DNA from: Aphidius gifuensis
Taxonomy: Eukaryota > Arthropoda > Insecta > Hymenoptera > Braconidae
Direction: 5' to 3'
Assembly (NCBI RefSeq): GCF_014905175.1
Contig: NC_057789.1
Location: forward strand, 7,192,001-7,256,000
DNA: 64,000 bases
A program made the translations under genes and the position numbers. The notes under the pieces are model-generated. The model was given only the letters and a program-made list of their open reading frames with translations, was not told the DNA's origin and made no database searches. Of the stretch, positions 1-12,159 are shown in pieces (within the stretch, counting starts at the first letter, position 1; each line of letters starts with the position of its first letter).

Positions 1-462
1 CACTCATATATATATATACTCATGTATTATATATATTTACAAGTACATACAATACAAGATGTTGGTAACGCGATCTTCTGAAGCGTCCACTCCAATTTCA
101 GGATCATGGTATTGGTGGTGGTGGTGGTGGTGTGGTTGGTTGCTAAATATATATATGCTATATATGTATATATAATGTTGGCCTAACGACAAACATTAAA
201 TGATCACTAATCAATAACTTGTAAAGCTGTGAAAGCGGATATCCTTATACTACCCACGCATCTTTAACATTTATAATTAACGATTTACCATTAAATCAAG
301 TTACACACTTTGTTGTTTTATGTTTATAATTTATACTTTGTGTTACACTGTTAATTTTTTTTTTTTATAGTATTTTTATGTTATTTTTGCATGAAGCTTG
401 AATATATTGTTTTTTTTTTTTATGTTAAATATGATAATATATTTTTAAAAATTATTTGTTAA
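1..462. other. AT-rich flank with (TGG)n microsatellite
   Basis: No gene is visible. A TGG trinucleotide run lies at about 112-132 and short AT dinucleotide runs flank it. The part next to 463 is the likely 3' UTR of the minus-strand membrane-protein gene. Confidence 0.5.
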
Positions 463-777
463 TTATTTTTGACATTTTCTTTCACTTCTAGGTATTCCTT
501 CTAGCTTTTTACTTTCAATAACTGGCTCAATAATTAGCCACCATACAGCAAAACATAAAATTACAAAGCCAATGATAGTGAATATAATTTGTTTAATTTT
601 TTGACGATGACATGAACTATTTTCTAACTCTCTTGCGGCATGATGATCAATGTATGCTTGTAGTGTAACATCAGCAATTCCTTGAATTTTTTAAAACAAT
701 TAATTTGTTAATTTAATTAATTATTTTTTTATTTTTTTGAGGGTATATTTACCTGGAGTTCTCCAACGATTATCCAT
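463..777 (-). CDS. Small single-pass membrane protein, two exons, unrecognised family
   Basis: Two exons join in frame: exon 1 at 777-753 (ATG, 25 nt, donor GTAAAT) and exon 2 at 680-463 (acceptor TTCAAG, stop TAA at 465-463). The intron is 72 bp. The product is 80 residues and starts MDNRWRTPGIADVTLQAYID. A hydrophilic N-terminal third rich in His, Arg and Glu is followed by one strongly hydrophobic segment at about residues 40-59 (IIFTIIGFVILCFAVWWLII) and a basic tail ending RSERKCQK. There is no cleavable signal peptide, so a tail-proximal membrane anchor is inferred. The short size and clean splice make this a real gene rather than a chance ORF. I cannot name the family. It is divergent from the homeobox gene at 2261. 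Confidence 0.72.
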
Positions 778-2260
778 GTTAATTTTAATAATTATGATGT
801 ATCTGTTTTTAAGCAGTATTTAGATCCACTCACTTACTCGATTCAACATCGACTCATGCATGAAATGAAAATGATCATCAATTGCCAGAAGCTCAAGAGT
901 ATTATGAAAAATAAAAATAAAAAAATAATTTACAATTTATATATATGTTTTAAATTTTATAACCAACTCGTACGAGTATCTGGTTGATTACATTCTGTTT
1001 TTAAACAAATCTCTTTCCTTTTTACTCTTCTACTCATCAGTAAAAATATATATTTAATTTTTTTTTTTTTGATCTCTCATCAAAATATACATACCTCAGA
1101 AACCAGATCCCCATCATCAAAACTTTTTGGATAATAAAAATATTAAATTATAATTTTATTTTTATAGTTAAAATAAAAAAAAAAATTATTAATTTTATTT
1201 TTATATTACAAATCACTCTTCGCTTGTTAAAAAATCTTGAATATATATTCCCACAAAAAAAAAAAAAAAATCATGATTATTATGGGGACGAGAATGTTTG
1301 ATATAAATCGGGTGGTAACACGTTTACATTTCAACGCCTGGTATTCTCGTCACTTTTTAACAAGTAATTACAAAAATTAAAAAATTATAATTCTCACGAT
1401 TTTCAAGACATTTAAAAAGAGTACAAATAAAAATTACATGTACTCTATACAAGTAATTTTTTACTCAAGATATAAATTGTCATAGATTGGAAATTTATCG
1501 AATTTCATTTCCTGTATACTTGAATGATTTATGGAGCCATAATAAATCTGTGTTTTGATAGTGCAGGACCTGCGGTGAATCCTTGTTTATGTTGACTTAA
1601 GGTTTCTCAACTTTCATACAAATTTATGGGCATCTTGACGTAATTATTATACTGAAAATAATATACTAATATTATTATTTTAACCCTGTATTTTTACAGA
1701 TTTATAAAAATCAAATTAAATGTCGTTGACCTAATAACTAAAATCAAATTTTTGCGTAGGCTGTAAATTAAAGAAAAAAAAAAATTAGACTGGCTAAATG
1801 TTGATTCATACATATATTAATAAATAAAAATTAAAAAAAAAAAATAATGAACATCTTTGGTGAACTGAAAAAAATCAAGATGATGGAGAAAAAAAAAAGA
1901 AAAGACCGCCCACTGTGTCAGTATCACTGTGTCTTTGCATCATCACTGGTAACAATCACAATCATAATATATGATGGGACATGCCCTAAACTTCTCAGAT
2001 TGGTTGAATTTTTTTCAGTATTAAGATGAGCAAGAGGGAAAAAAAAAAAAAAGAGTCCCCTCCGGTGCTAATTTAACAAATGTTACTCCCACGCATTAAC
2101 CAAGATTTGTCCACTGTCTTTTCATTTAATTCATTCATTATCAGTCCGACACTTTTGACATTAACAAAATTAATTTCATTCAAATATACATATTTAAAAA
2201 TAACCCCATAAGTATTTGTTTATTATCTTGTGCTGAAAATGTTAATTTAAATAATTTATA
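778..2260. other. Intergenic region between divergent genes
   Basis: AT-rich sequence with poly-A and poly-T runs. It should contain the promoters of the minus-strand membrane protein and the plus-strand homeobox gene. An ORF at 1847-2029 is lysine-rich low-complexity sequence and is not supported. No clear TATA box or conserved motif could be assigned. Confidence 0.4.
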
Positions 2261-3966
2261 ATGAATTCAAGTGTTGATAAGTGTCTTGTATTTAATCAAG
2301 AATCATTTGAGATACCAACAACTTCACAAACATCATCATCATCATCATCTGGATCATATCATATACAAATAGTTGATATTGCATCACGTTGTCCACCAAA
2401 TTACGAACATTTTTGGACATATTCCAGTGTTAATGAAGCAGTACATAGTTCTTCATCATATTCTCTGGAAACTTACCAAAATACTGACTCAAATGAAAAT
2501 ATATATTATCCAAGGTAAATAGACACACATATTAAGTGTCTCCATAAATTATGTCATATAATTTTAATAATTATAGATGGGATTATTCAAATGATATTGA
2601 TCAACGATCAACAATTAATCAATGTGACATTCGGGAATGGGATGTATCAACTTATTTGCCAGTATCAACAGTACCAATTTTACAAAACTATGATCATCGA
2701 GTGTCATCAAACGGTAATAAAATTCCTTCAGTTGAATTGGACACGTCTGGATCAGTAACAGATAATCACATGGTGCAATCACATCAATCCAAATATGGCA
2801 AGTTGCTTATGAGCATAAATGTATACAGATGTATCAACTCTATATACAACATAATACTACACAATTATACCCACAAGTTGACAACTCGAGGTTCGAAATA
2901 ATAATTTTATGTTTACTTTGTAGTGAATTTACTACAGACGTACAACTTTTTTATGTCTTTACTGACGCCTGCAGCCATAATCAACCCTATTTAGCCTAAA
3001 TATTTGCATCATTATTATCTTTATCACCAAATGTTCACCAAGTTTATCAACTGTTTTATTTATTTTATATTTATAAATTTTTAACGATCAAAATAATGTT
3101 GATAATAATAGTCTTTTTAATTTTATGCTAATGGATTATTGAAAAGAAAAAAAAAAAATGTGTGTTTTTAATACAGACCTGTTTTAAAGCACCACCGACA
3201 ATGTGGATATACCAGTAACTGTTTATTTTTGTTGTGGAAAATACACTTGAAGTGATGCCTTTTTTTTTTTATTAAAAAAAAAATTTTCTTGGATTCTAAA
3301 GCGGTTTAATTTTTTTTTGAAGTTTAATAAGAAATAATTATGAAATTTAATTTGTTTTATTTCGTACAAATTAATGGGATGATGAGAGGAAAAAAATTTC
3401 TTTTTTTTTAGTTAGATTTTGTATTACGTCATGTGGTTTATGCCGCTGTCGGCATTTAAAAACTACTTGATTTAGATCTGTGATTTTAAATAGTTCAAAG
3501 CGAGGTCTGCACGAGGCATCACTTTAGCTAGTTGTGGAAAAATAATATTAACATTAAATGCTCCATAAAATTATTATTTAATTTTTTTTGGTTGACAGAA
3601 TCTTTAAAGAAAAACGGCCGCGTTTGTCAAGGAGGAAAACCGAGAAAAGAAAGAACAGCATTTACAAAACAACAAGTTTGCCATTTAGAGTATGAATTTT
3701 CACATAGTAATTATTTAACACGACTACGAAGATATGAAATTGCTGTTGCATTAGATTTAACAGAACGTCAGGTAATAAAATAAATTTAGAAATTAATTGA
3801 CTCGAAATAATAAGGATTATAATAAATTTTTGTATTAATTCAGGTCAAAGTTTGGTTTCAAAACAGAAGGATGAAATGGAAACGTACAAAAAATTCGACT
3901 AATCATCAAAAAATACAAGAAAATATTATTGGGGAATCTGAATTGCAAGATGATATTGATAGCTAG
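2261..3966 (+). CDS. btn: Meox-class homeobox transcription factor, buttonless-like, four exons
   Basis: Nuclear DNA-binding regulator. Exons: 2261-2514, 2577-2713, 3599-3771 and 3844-3966 (stop TAG at 3964), in phase, 228 residues. The homeodomain spans about residues 145-204 and contains KERTAFTKQQV, HSNYLTRLRRYEIAVALDLT and KVWFQNRRMKWKRTK, with Trp48, Phe49, Gln50 and Asn51 intact. The helix 2 and 3 sequence is the Meox/buttonless type. An intron cuts the homeodomain between positions 44 and 45, a classic site. The N-terminus (MNSSVDKCLVFNQESF) is Ser/Thr/Tyr-rich. The end of exon 2 is uncertain: donor GTAATA after 2713 is preferred, but GTTCGA after 2890 keeps the same phase and would give 287 residues. 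Exon 2 is open to 2901. In Drosophila, btn marks dorsal median mesodermal cells; that role is by homology only. A satellite begins just after the stop codon. Confidence 0.88.
2515..2576 (+). other. 62 bp intron in the homeobox gene N-terminal region
   Basis: Donor AAG/GTAAAT and acceptor TTATAG/A. Removing it turns AG plus A into an Arg codon and joins two open frames that otherwise end in a stop at 2516. The phase match supports the intron. Confidence 0.75.
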
Positions 3967-4044
3967 AACTATGCCATTTAAAAAATAAAGAAATATTGTA
4001 TCCTGAGAGTATTATTTTAAATAATAAAAATGAATAATGTGAAA

Positions 4045-7000
4045 TGGTGTAACAAGAGGTATTTGGTGTTTTATGAAATTTACCTCTCTTATTTTTATAA
4101 TTCCCTAATAAAAAAAAAAGTTGTAATATTTTAAAAATAAATTTTATTTCTTTAAAAACAATTAGAAAAAAAAAGTGGCGGGATTAATATTTTAACAGGA
4201 TCATAGAACAGGCAAGGAGGTATTTCAATTTATTTTAGTTAACCTCTTACGTTACCTGCTCTCCTGATATTTGAATAATAAATTTTAATTCTTCAAAAAC
4301 CATCAGAAAAAAAATAGTGGCGGTATTAATTTTTTTAACAGGATCAAAGAACAGGCAAGGAGGTATTTTATTTTATTTCTAGTTCACCTCCTGCGTTACC
4401 TGCTCCTCTGATATTTTAAAAATAAATTTTATTTTTTTAAAAACAATTAGAAAAAAAAAGTGGCGGAGTTAATTTTTTAACAGGATCATAGAATGAGCAA
4501 GGAGGTATTTTATTTGATTTCTAGTTCACCTCCTGCGTTACCTGCTCTCCTGATATTTTAAAAATAAATTTTATTTTCGTGAAATCCATTAGAAAAAAAA
4601 TGATGGCGGGATTAATTTTTTAACAGGATCAAAGAACAGGCAAGGAGGTATTTTATTTTATTTCTAGTTCACCTCCTGCGTTACCTGCTCCTCTGATATT
4701 TTAAAAATAAATTTTATTTTTTTAAAAACAATTAGAAAAAAAATAGTGGCGGGATTAATTTTTTAACAGGATCATAGAATGAGCAAGGAGGTATTTTATT
4801 TTATTTCTAGTTTACCTCCTGCATTACCTGCTCTCCTGATATTTTGAAAAAAATTTTTATTTTTGTGAATTCAATTAGAAAAAAAATAGTGGCGGGATTA
4901 ATTTTTTAACAGGATCATAGTATGAGCGAGGAGGTATTTTATTTTATTTCTAGTTCACCTCCTGCGTTACCTGCTCTCCTGATATTTCAAAAATAAATTG
5001 TATTTCTTGAAAATCAATTAGAAAAAAAATAGTGGCGAGGTTAATTTCTTAACAGGATCATAGAATGAGCAAGGAGGTATTTCATTTAATTTCTAGTTTA
5101 CCTCCTGTATTACCTGCTCTCCTGATATTTTAAAAATAAATTTTATTTTGGTAAAATCAATTAGAAAAAAAATAGTGGCGGGATTTATTTTTTAACAGGA
5201 TCATAGAATGAACAAAGAGGTATTTCATTTGATTTCTCGTTCACCTCCTGCCTTACCTGCTCTCCTGATATTTTAAAAATAATTTTCATTTTCTTTAAAG
5301 ACAATTAGAAAAAAAATAGTGGCGACATTAATTTCTTAACAGGATCATAGAATGAGCAAGGAGGTATTTTATTCGATTTCTAGTTTACCTCCTGCATTAC
5401 CTGCTCTCCTGTTTTTTTAAAAATAAATTTTATTTTTTAAAAAACAATTAGAAAAAAAATAGTGGCGACATTAATTTTTTAACAGGATCATAGAACAGGC
5501 AAAGAGGTATTTCATTTAATTTCTAGTTCACCTCCTGCGTTACCTGCTCTCCTGATATTTAAAAAATAAATTTTATTTTTCTAAAAACAATTAGAAAAAA
5601 AATAGTGGCGAGGTTAATTTTTTAACAGGATCATAGAATGAGCAAGGAGGTATTTTTATCCGATTTCTAGTTTACCTCCTGCGTTACCTGCTCTCCTGAT
5701 ATTTCAAAAATAAACTCTATTTCTTCAAAAACAATTAGAAAAAAAATAGTGGCGAGGTTAATTTTTTAACAGGATCATAGAACAGGCAAGGAGGTATTTT
5801 ATTTTATTTCTAGTTCACCTCCTGCATTACCTTCTCTCCTGATATTTCAAAAATAAATTTTATTTTTTCAAAAACAATTAGAAAAAAGAAAGTGGCGGGG
5901 TTAATTTTTTAACAGGATCATAGAATGAGCAAGGAGGTATTTTATTTTATTTCTAGTTTACCTCCTGCATTACCTGCTCTCCTGATATTTCAAAAATAAA
6001 TTTTATTTTTTTAAAAACAATTAGAAAAAAAATAGTGGCGAGATTGATTTTTTAACAGGATCATAGAATGAGCGAGGAGGTATTTTATTTTATTTCTAGT
6101 TTACCTCCTGCATTACCTGCTCTCCTGATATTTCAAAAATAAATTTTATTTCTTTAAAAACAATTAGAAAAAAAATAGTGGCGGTAATAATTTTTTAACA
6201 GGATCATAGAACAGGCAAGGAGGTATTTTATTTAATTTCTAGTTCACCTCCTGCATTACCTGCTCTCCTGATATTTTGAAAATAAATTTTATTTTCGTGA
6301 AATCAATTAGAAAAGAAATAGCGGCAGGATTAATTTTTAAACAGGATCATAGAATGAGCAAGGAGGTATTTTATTTTATTTCTAGTTCACCTCCTGCATT
6401 ACCTGCTCTCCTGATATTTCAAAAATAAATTTTATTTTTTCAAAAACAATTAGAAAAAAGAAAGTGGCGGGGTTAATTTTTTAACAGGATCATAGAATGA
6501 GCAAGGAGGTATTTTATTCGATTTCTAGTTTACCTCCTGCATTACCTGCTCTCCTGTTTTTTTAAAAATAAATTTTATTTTTTTAAAAACAATTAGAAAA
6601 AAAATAGTGGCGAGGTTAATTTTTTAACAGGATCATAGAACAGGCAAGGAGGTATTTTATTTTATTTCTAGTTCACCTCCTGCATTACCTGCTCTCCTGA
6701 TATTTCAAAAATAAATTTTATTTTTTTAAAAACAATTAGAAAAAAAAAGTGGCGGAGTTAATTTTTTAACAGGATCATAGAATGAGCAAGGAGGTATTTT
6801 ATTTTATTTCTAGTTTACCTCCTGCATTACCTGCTCTCCTGATATTTTAAAAATAAATTTTATTTCTTTAAAAACAATTAGAAAAAAATGTAGGGGAGTA
6901 ATAATTTTTTAACAGGATCATAGAACAGGCAAGGAGGTATTTTATTTATTTCTAGTTTACCTCCTGCATTACCTGCTCTCCTGATATTTCAAAAATAAAT

Positions 7001-10000
7001 TTTATTTCTTGAAAATCAATTAGAAAAAAAATAGTGGCGAGGTTAATTTTTTAACAGGATCATAGAATGAGCAAGGAGGTATTTTGTACAATTTCTAGTT
7101 CACCTCCTGCGTTACCTGCTCTCCTGATATTTTAAAAATAAATTTTATTTTCGTGAAATCAATTAGAAAAAAAATAGTGGCGAGGTTAATTTTTTAACAG
7201 GATCATAGAACAGGCAAGGAGGTATTTTATTTTATTTCTAGTTCACCTCCTGCATTACCTGCTCTCCTGATATTTCAAAAATAAATTTTATTTTTTTAAA
7301 AACAATTAGAAAAAAAATAGTGGCGGGGTTAATTTTTTAACAGGATCATAGAATGAGCAAGGAGGTATTTTATTTTATTTCTAGTTTACCTCCTGCATTA
7401 CCTGCTCTCCTTATATTAAAAAAATAAATTTTATTTTTGTGAAATCAATTAGAAAAAAAATAGTGGCGAGGTTAATTTTTTAACAGGATCATAGAACAGG
7501 CAAGAAGGTATTTTATTTTATTTCTAGTTTACCTCCTGCATTACCTGCTCTCCTGATATTTTAAAAATAAATTTTATTTTCGTGAAATCAATTAGAAAAA
7601 AAATAGTGGCGGGATTAATTTTTTAACAGGATCATAGAATGAGCAAGGAGGTATTTTATTTTATTTCTAGTTTACCTCCTGCATTACCTGCTCTCCTGAT
7701 ATTTCAAAAATAAATTTTATTTTTTTAAAAACAATTAGAAAAAAAATAGTGGCGGGGTTAATTTTTTAACAGGATCATAGAATGAGCAAGGAGGTATTTT
7801 ATTTTATTTCTAGTTTACCTCCTGCATTACCTGCTCTCCTGATATTTTAAAAATAAATTTTATTTTCGTGAAATCAATTAGAAAAAAAATAGTGGCGAGG
7901 TTAATTTTTTAACAGGATCATAGAACAGGCAAGGAGGTATTTTATTTTATTTCTAGTTCACCTCCTGCATTACCTGCTCTCCTGATATTTTGAAAATAAA
8001 TTTTATTTTCGTGAAATCAATTAGAAAAAAAATAGTGGCGGGATTAATTTTTTAACAGGATCATAGAACAGGCAAGGAGGTATTTTATTTTATTTCTAGT
8101 TTACCTCCTGCATTACCTGCTCTCCTGATATTTTGAAAATAAATTTTATTTTCATGAAATCAATTAGAAAAAAAATAGTGGCGAGGTTAATTTTTTAACA
8201 GGATCATAGAACAGGCAAGGAGGTATTTTATTTATTTCTAGTTTACCTCCTGCATTACCTGCTCTCCTGATATTTTAAAAATAAATTTTATTTTCGCGAA
8301 ATCAATTGGAAAAAAAAAAGTGGCGAGGTTAATTTTTTAACAGGATCATAGAACAGGCAAGGAGGTATTTTATTCTATTTCTAGTTTACCTCCTGCATTA
8401 CCTGCTCCCCTTATATTAAAAAAATAAATTTTATTTTCGTGAATTCAATTAGAAAAAAAATAGTGGCGAGGTTAATTTTTTAACAGGATCATAGAACAGG
8501 CAAGGAGGTATTTTATTTTATTTCTAGTTCACCTCCTGCATTACCTGCTCTCCTGATATTTCAAAAATAAATTTTATTTTTTTAAAAACAATTAGAAAAA
8601 AAATAGTGGCGAGATTGATTTTTTAACAGGATCATAGAATGAGCGAGGAGGTATTTTATTTTATTTCTAGTTTACCTCCTGCATTACCTGCTCTCCTGAT
8701 ATTTTGAAAATAAATTTTATTTTCGTGAATTCAATTAGAAAAAAAATAGTGGCGAGGTTAATTTTTTAACAGGATCATAGAATGAGCAAGGAGGTATTTT
8801 ATTTTATTTCTAGTTCACCTCCTGCATTACCTGCTCTCCTGATATTTCAAAAATAAATTTTATTTTTTTAAAAACAATTAGAAAAAAAATAGTGGCAGGG
8901 TTAATTTTTTAACAGGATCATAGAATGAGCAAGGAGGTATTTTATTTTATTTCTAGTTTACCTCCTGCATTACCTGCTCTCCTGATATTTTAAAAATAAA
9001 TTTTATTTTCGTGAAATCAATTAGAAAAAAAATAGTGGCGAGGTTAATTTTTTAACAGGATCATAGAACAGGCAAGGAGGTATTTTATTTTATTTCTAGT
9101 TTACCTCCTGCATTACCTGCTCTCCTGATATTTTAAAAATAAATTTTATTTTCGTGAAATCAATTAGAAAAAAAATAGTGGCGAGGTTAATTTTTTAACA
9201 GGATCATAGAATGAGCAAGGAGGTATTTTATTTTATTTCTAGTTTACCTCCTGCATTACCTGCTCTCCTGATATTTCAAAAATAAATTTTATTTTTTTAA
9301 AAACAATTAGAAAAAAAATAGTGGCGGGGTTAATTTTTTAACAGGATCATAGAATGAGCAAGGAGGTATTTTATTTTATTTCTAGTTTACCTCCTGCATT
9401 ACCTGCTCTCCTGATATTTTAAAAATAAATTTTATTTTCGTGAAATCAATTAGAAAAAAAATAGTGGCGGGGTTAATTTTTTAACAGGATCATAGAATGA
9501 GCAAGGAGGTATTTTATTTTATTTCTAGTTTACCTCCTGCATTACCTGCTCTCCTGATATTTTAAAAATAAATTTTATTTTTGTGAAATCAATTAGAAAA
9601 AAAATAGTGGTGAGGTTAATTTTTTAACAGGATCATAGAACAGGCAAGGAGGTATTTTATTTTATTTCTAGTTCACCTCCTGCATTACCTGCTCTCCTTA
9701 TATTAAAAAAATAAATTTTATTTTCGTGAAATCAATTAGAAAAAAAATAGTGGCGAGGTTAATTTTTTAACAGGATCATAGAACAGGCAAGGAGGTATTT
9801 TATTTTATTTCTAGTTTACCTCCTGCATTACCTGCTCTCCTGATATTTTAAAAATAAATTTTATTTTCGTGAAATCAATTAGAAAAAAAATAGTGGCGGG
9901 ATTAATTTTTTAACAGGATCATAGAATGAGCAAGGAGGTATTTTATTTTATTTCTAGTTTACCTCCTGCATTACCTGCTCTCCTGATATTTCAAAAATAA

Positions 10001-10666
10001 ATTTTATTTTTTTAAAAACAATTAGAAAAAAAATAGTGGCGGGGTTAATTTTTTAACAGGATCATAGAATGAGCAAGGAGGTATTTTATTTTATTTCTAG
10101 TTTACCTCCTGCATTACCTGCTCTCCTGATATTTTAAAAATAAATTTTATTTTTGTGAAATCAATTAGAAAAAAAATAGTGGTGAGGTTAATTTTTTAAC
10201 AGGATCATAGAACAGGCAAGGAGGTATTTTATTTTATTTCTAGTTTACCTCCTGCATTACCTGCTCCCCTTATATTAAAAAAATAAATTTTATTTTCGTG
10301 TGAATCAATTAGAAAAATAGTGGCGGGATTAATTTTTTAACAGGATCATAGAACAGGCAAGGAGGTATTTTATTTTATTTCTAGTTCACTTGCATTACCT
10401 GCTCCTGATATTTCAAAAAATAAATTTTATTCTTGAAAATCAATTAGAAAAATAGTGGCGAGGTTAATTTTTAACAGGATCATAGAATGAGCAAGGAGGT
10501 ATTTTTTGTATGTTTCTAGTTCACCTCCTGCTACCTGCTCTCCTGATATTTTAAAAATAAATTTTATTTTCGTGAAATCAATTAGAAAAAAAATAGTGGC
10601 GAGGTTAATTTTTTAACAGGATCATAGAACAGGCAAGGAGGTATTTTATTTTATTTCTAGTTCACC
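4045..10666. repeat. Satellite array, about 46 copies of a ~143 bp unit with a stem-loop
   Basis: Landmarks such as GTGGCG recur every 142-143 bp (for example 9178, 9321, 9464) across the whole interval. Each unit holds TTTTTTAACAGGATCATAGA, then GCAAGGAGGTA, an AT loop of about 19 nt, TACCTCCTGC, a second CTCCTG, and an AATAAATTTTATTTT tract. AGGAGGTA pairs with TACCTCCT and, further out, CAGGA pairs with TCCTG, giving an imperfect hairpin. Two sub-variants alternate (AGAACAGGCAAGG and AGAATGAGCAAGG, with TTTCGTGAAATC or TTTTTTAAAAAC linkers). The left-edge unit (about 4045-4175) is strongly diverged, and units at 10290-10540 carry small deletions. No reading frame runs through the unit. It lies between the homeobox gene and the NIFK-like gene. 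Confidence 0.95.
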
Positions 10667-11168
10667 TGCGATAATGAATATATATAATATGCACCTAACT
10701 TCATGAATTAAACACGAAATAAAATAATGTACTCAATAATGAGAGTCAAATCAATATTAGCATACAATGGTACAATAATTTAACTCATCAAAACTTTCAT
10801 AAAAAAAAATTAGATCATTATTTTTATCATTATTGCAAATATGTGTATAAAAGATTAACTATGACAATGATCATTCTCAATTCAGTCGAAAGAATTTAAT
10901 TTTTTTTTTTTTGTTTTCAAATTTTTTAAAAAGAAAAGATAAAAAATATCTACTTGAATTCTTATTTATCTGGATTAACTTATGAGAATCTTCTTCAGAA
11001 TTGTTATAATACAAAATTGCCAAATAAAAAAATAATAAAATGTTAATTCACAAGAAAAAAAAATAATATAAGATACGATATTATTTTAATAATTGATAAT
11101 CATTAGCTTTATTTCAAAAAATTATATTGTATAGAAAAAGTTTCATCAATTGTATTGTTTTAATAATT
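10667..11168. other. AT-rich spacer between satellite and NIFK-like gene
   Basis: No coding signal is seen. The part next to 11169 is the likely 3' UTR of the minus-strand RRM gene. Confidence 0.4.
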
Positions 11169-12159
11169 TTATGATGTTGTTTGACTAACTTTGAAGTCTA
11201 AATCAATTCCTTCTTCTTTTAATTTTTTTGATAAATCAGAAAATTTTTCTAAAGTTTTTTCAACCTTAAGTTTATGTTGTTCCTCAGAAATTGGAGCATT
11301 ATATTTTTCAATGTAGTTAGTTCTGTTTGTCAATCTTGGATATGTTGTTTCTGACCATGTTGGACCTCTAAAATATTTTTTGTGTTGATCCTCTGGAGCA
11401 ATATAGGTGGCTATAAAATAAAATAAAAAAATAAATTAATAATCACAGACTTCTTTTTGAACAAACCAATATGTCTATATATTTTTTTTTTTTTTATTAC
11501 TACTTACTTTTAACTAATCTACCATTCATCAGGTAATTGTTCATGGACTCTGCAGCAATAACAGCAACATCTGGCAATGCAAACTCAACATAACCATAGC
11601 CTCTACTTTTTCCAGTCTATTATCAACAAGAAAAACAATTAGTTTCAAATTTTACAAATGTAATTTAATCAAATTGAATAGTTCAATAATTACCCTGGCT
11701 GATCTGACTAATCTAACTCGTGTTACTTTTCCAAATTGAGTAAAATATTCTTTCATTTGTTCTTCATAAAATCCATGTGGAATATGACCAATGTAGACCA
11801 ATCCTCTTTTTAAATCTTTTACATAAGACTTTTTAAATGTCCTTGGTTTTTTGGCTTTAATTCCTTTGATTTTAATTATACTTTTACTTTTATTAACCGA
11901 ACGAAATGGTCTATTTTCTTCTACATTATTAATCGGTTTTTCTTCTACCTTTTTAGTCTCTGTTGGTTCAACTTTTTTCTAAAAAAAAATTAAATTATTT
12001 ATTTATTTAAAAATTATTTGAGGTTATAATTTATTGCGTTTTTACCTTTAAAATTTGTTTAACATTTTTGACAGCTTTATTCAAAGAAGATTCGCTGTTT
12101 TTTGTTTCTTTTTTAACTTTCAAGACTGGCTTTTGTTTACGATCTTGTTTAACCTTCAT
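11169..12159 (-). CDS. Nifk: NIFK-like nucleolar RRM protein (MKI67 FHA-domain-interacting), four exons
   Basis: Exons in coding order: 12159-12046, 11978-11694, 11616-11508 and 11410-11169, all with GT-AG borders and matching phase, 249 residues. The N-terminus is lysine-rich (MKVKQDRKQKPVLKVKKETK), typical of nucleolar proteins. One RRM spans about residues 96-171: RNP2 is LVYIGHI at 98-104 and RNP1 is KSRGYGYVEF at 136-145, with the intron 2 boundary just before it. The C-terminal part has PEDQHKKYFRGPTWSETTYP, a charged helix and ends in VSQTTS. The family (human NIFK, Drosophila CG6937) works in large-subunit rRNA processing in the nucleolus; this role is by homology. Length is close to the insect family. 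It shares a divergent promoter region with the gene at 12813. Confidence 0.9.

Noticed and set aside
2551..2901. ORF 2551-2901 as an independent gene
   Set aside because: It starts inside a 62 bp intron. Its useful part is exon 2 of the homeobox gene, and its end after the chosen donor is probably intron.
4045..10666. CRISPR-like array of repeats
   Set aside because: The repeat covers the whole unit with no unique spacers, and the setting is a eukaryotic intron-bearing region; it is a satellite.
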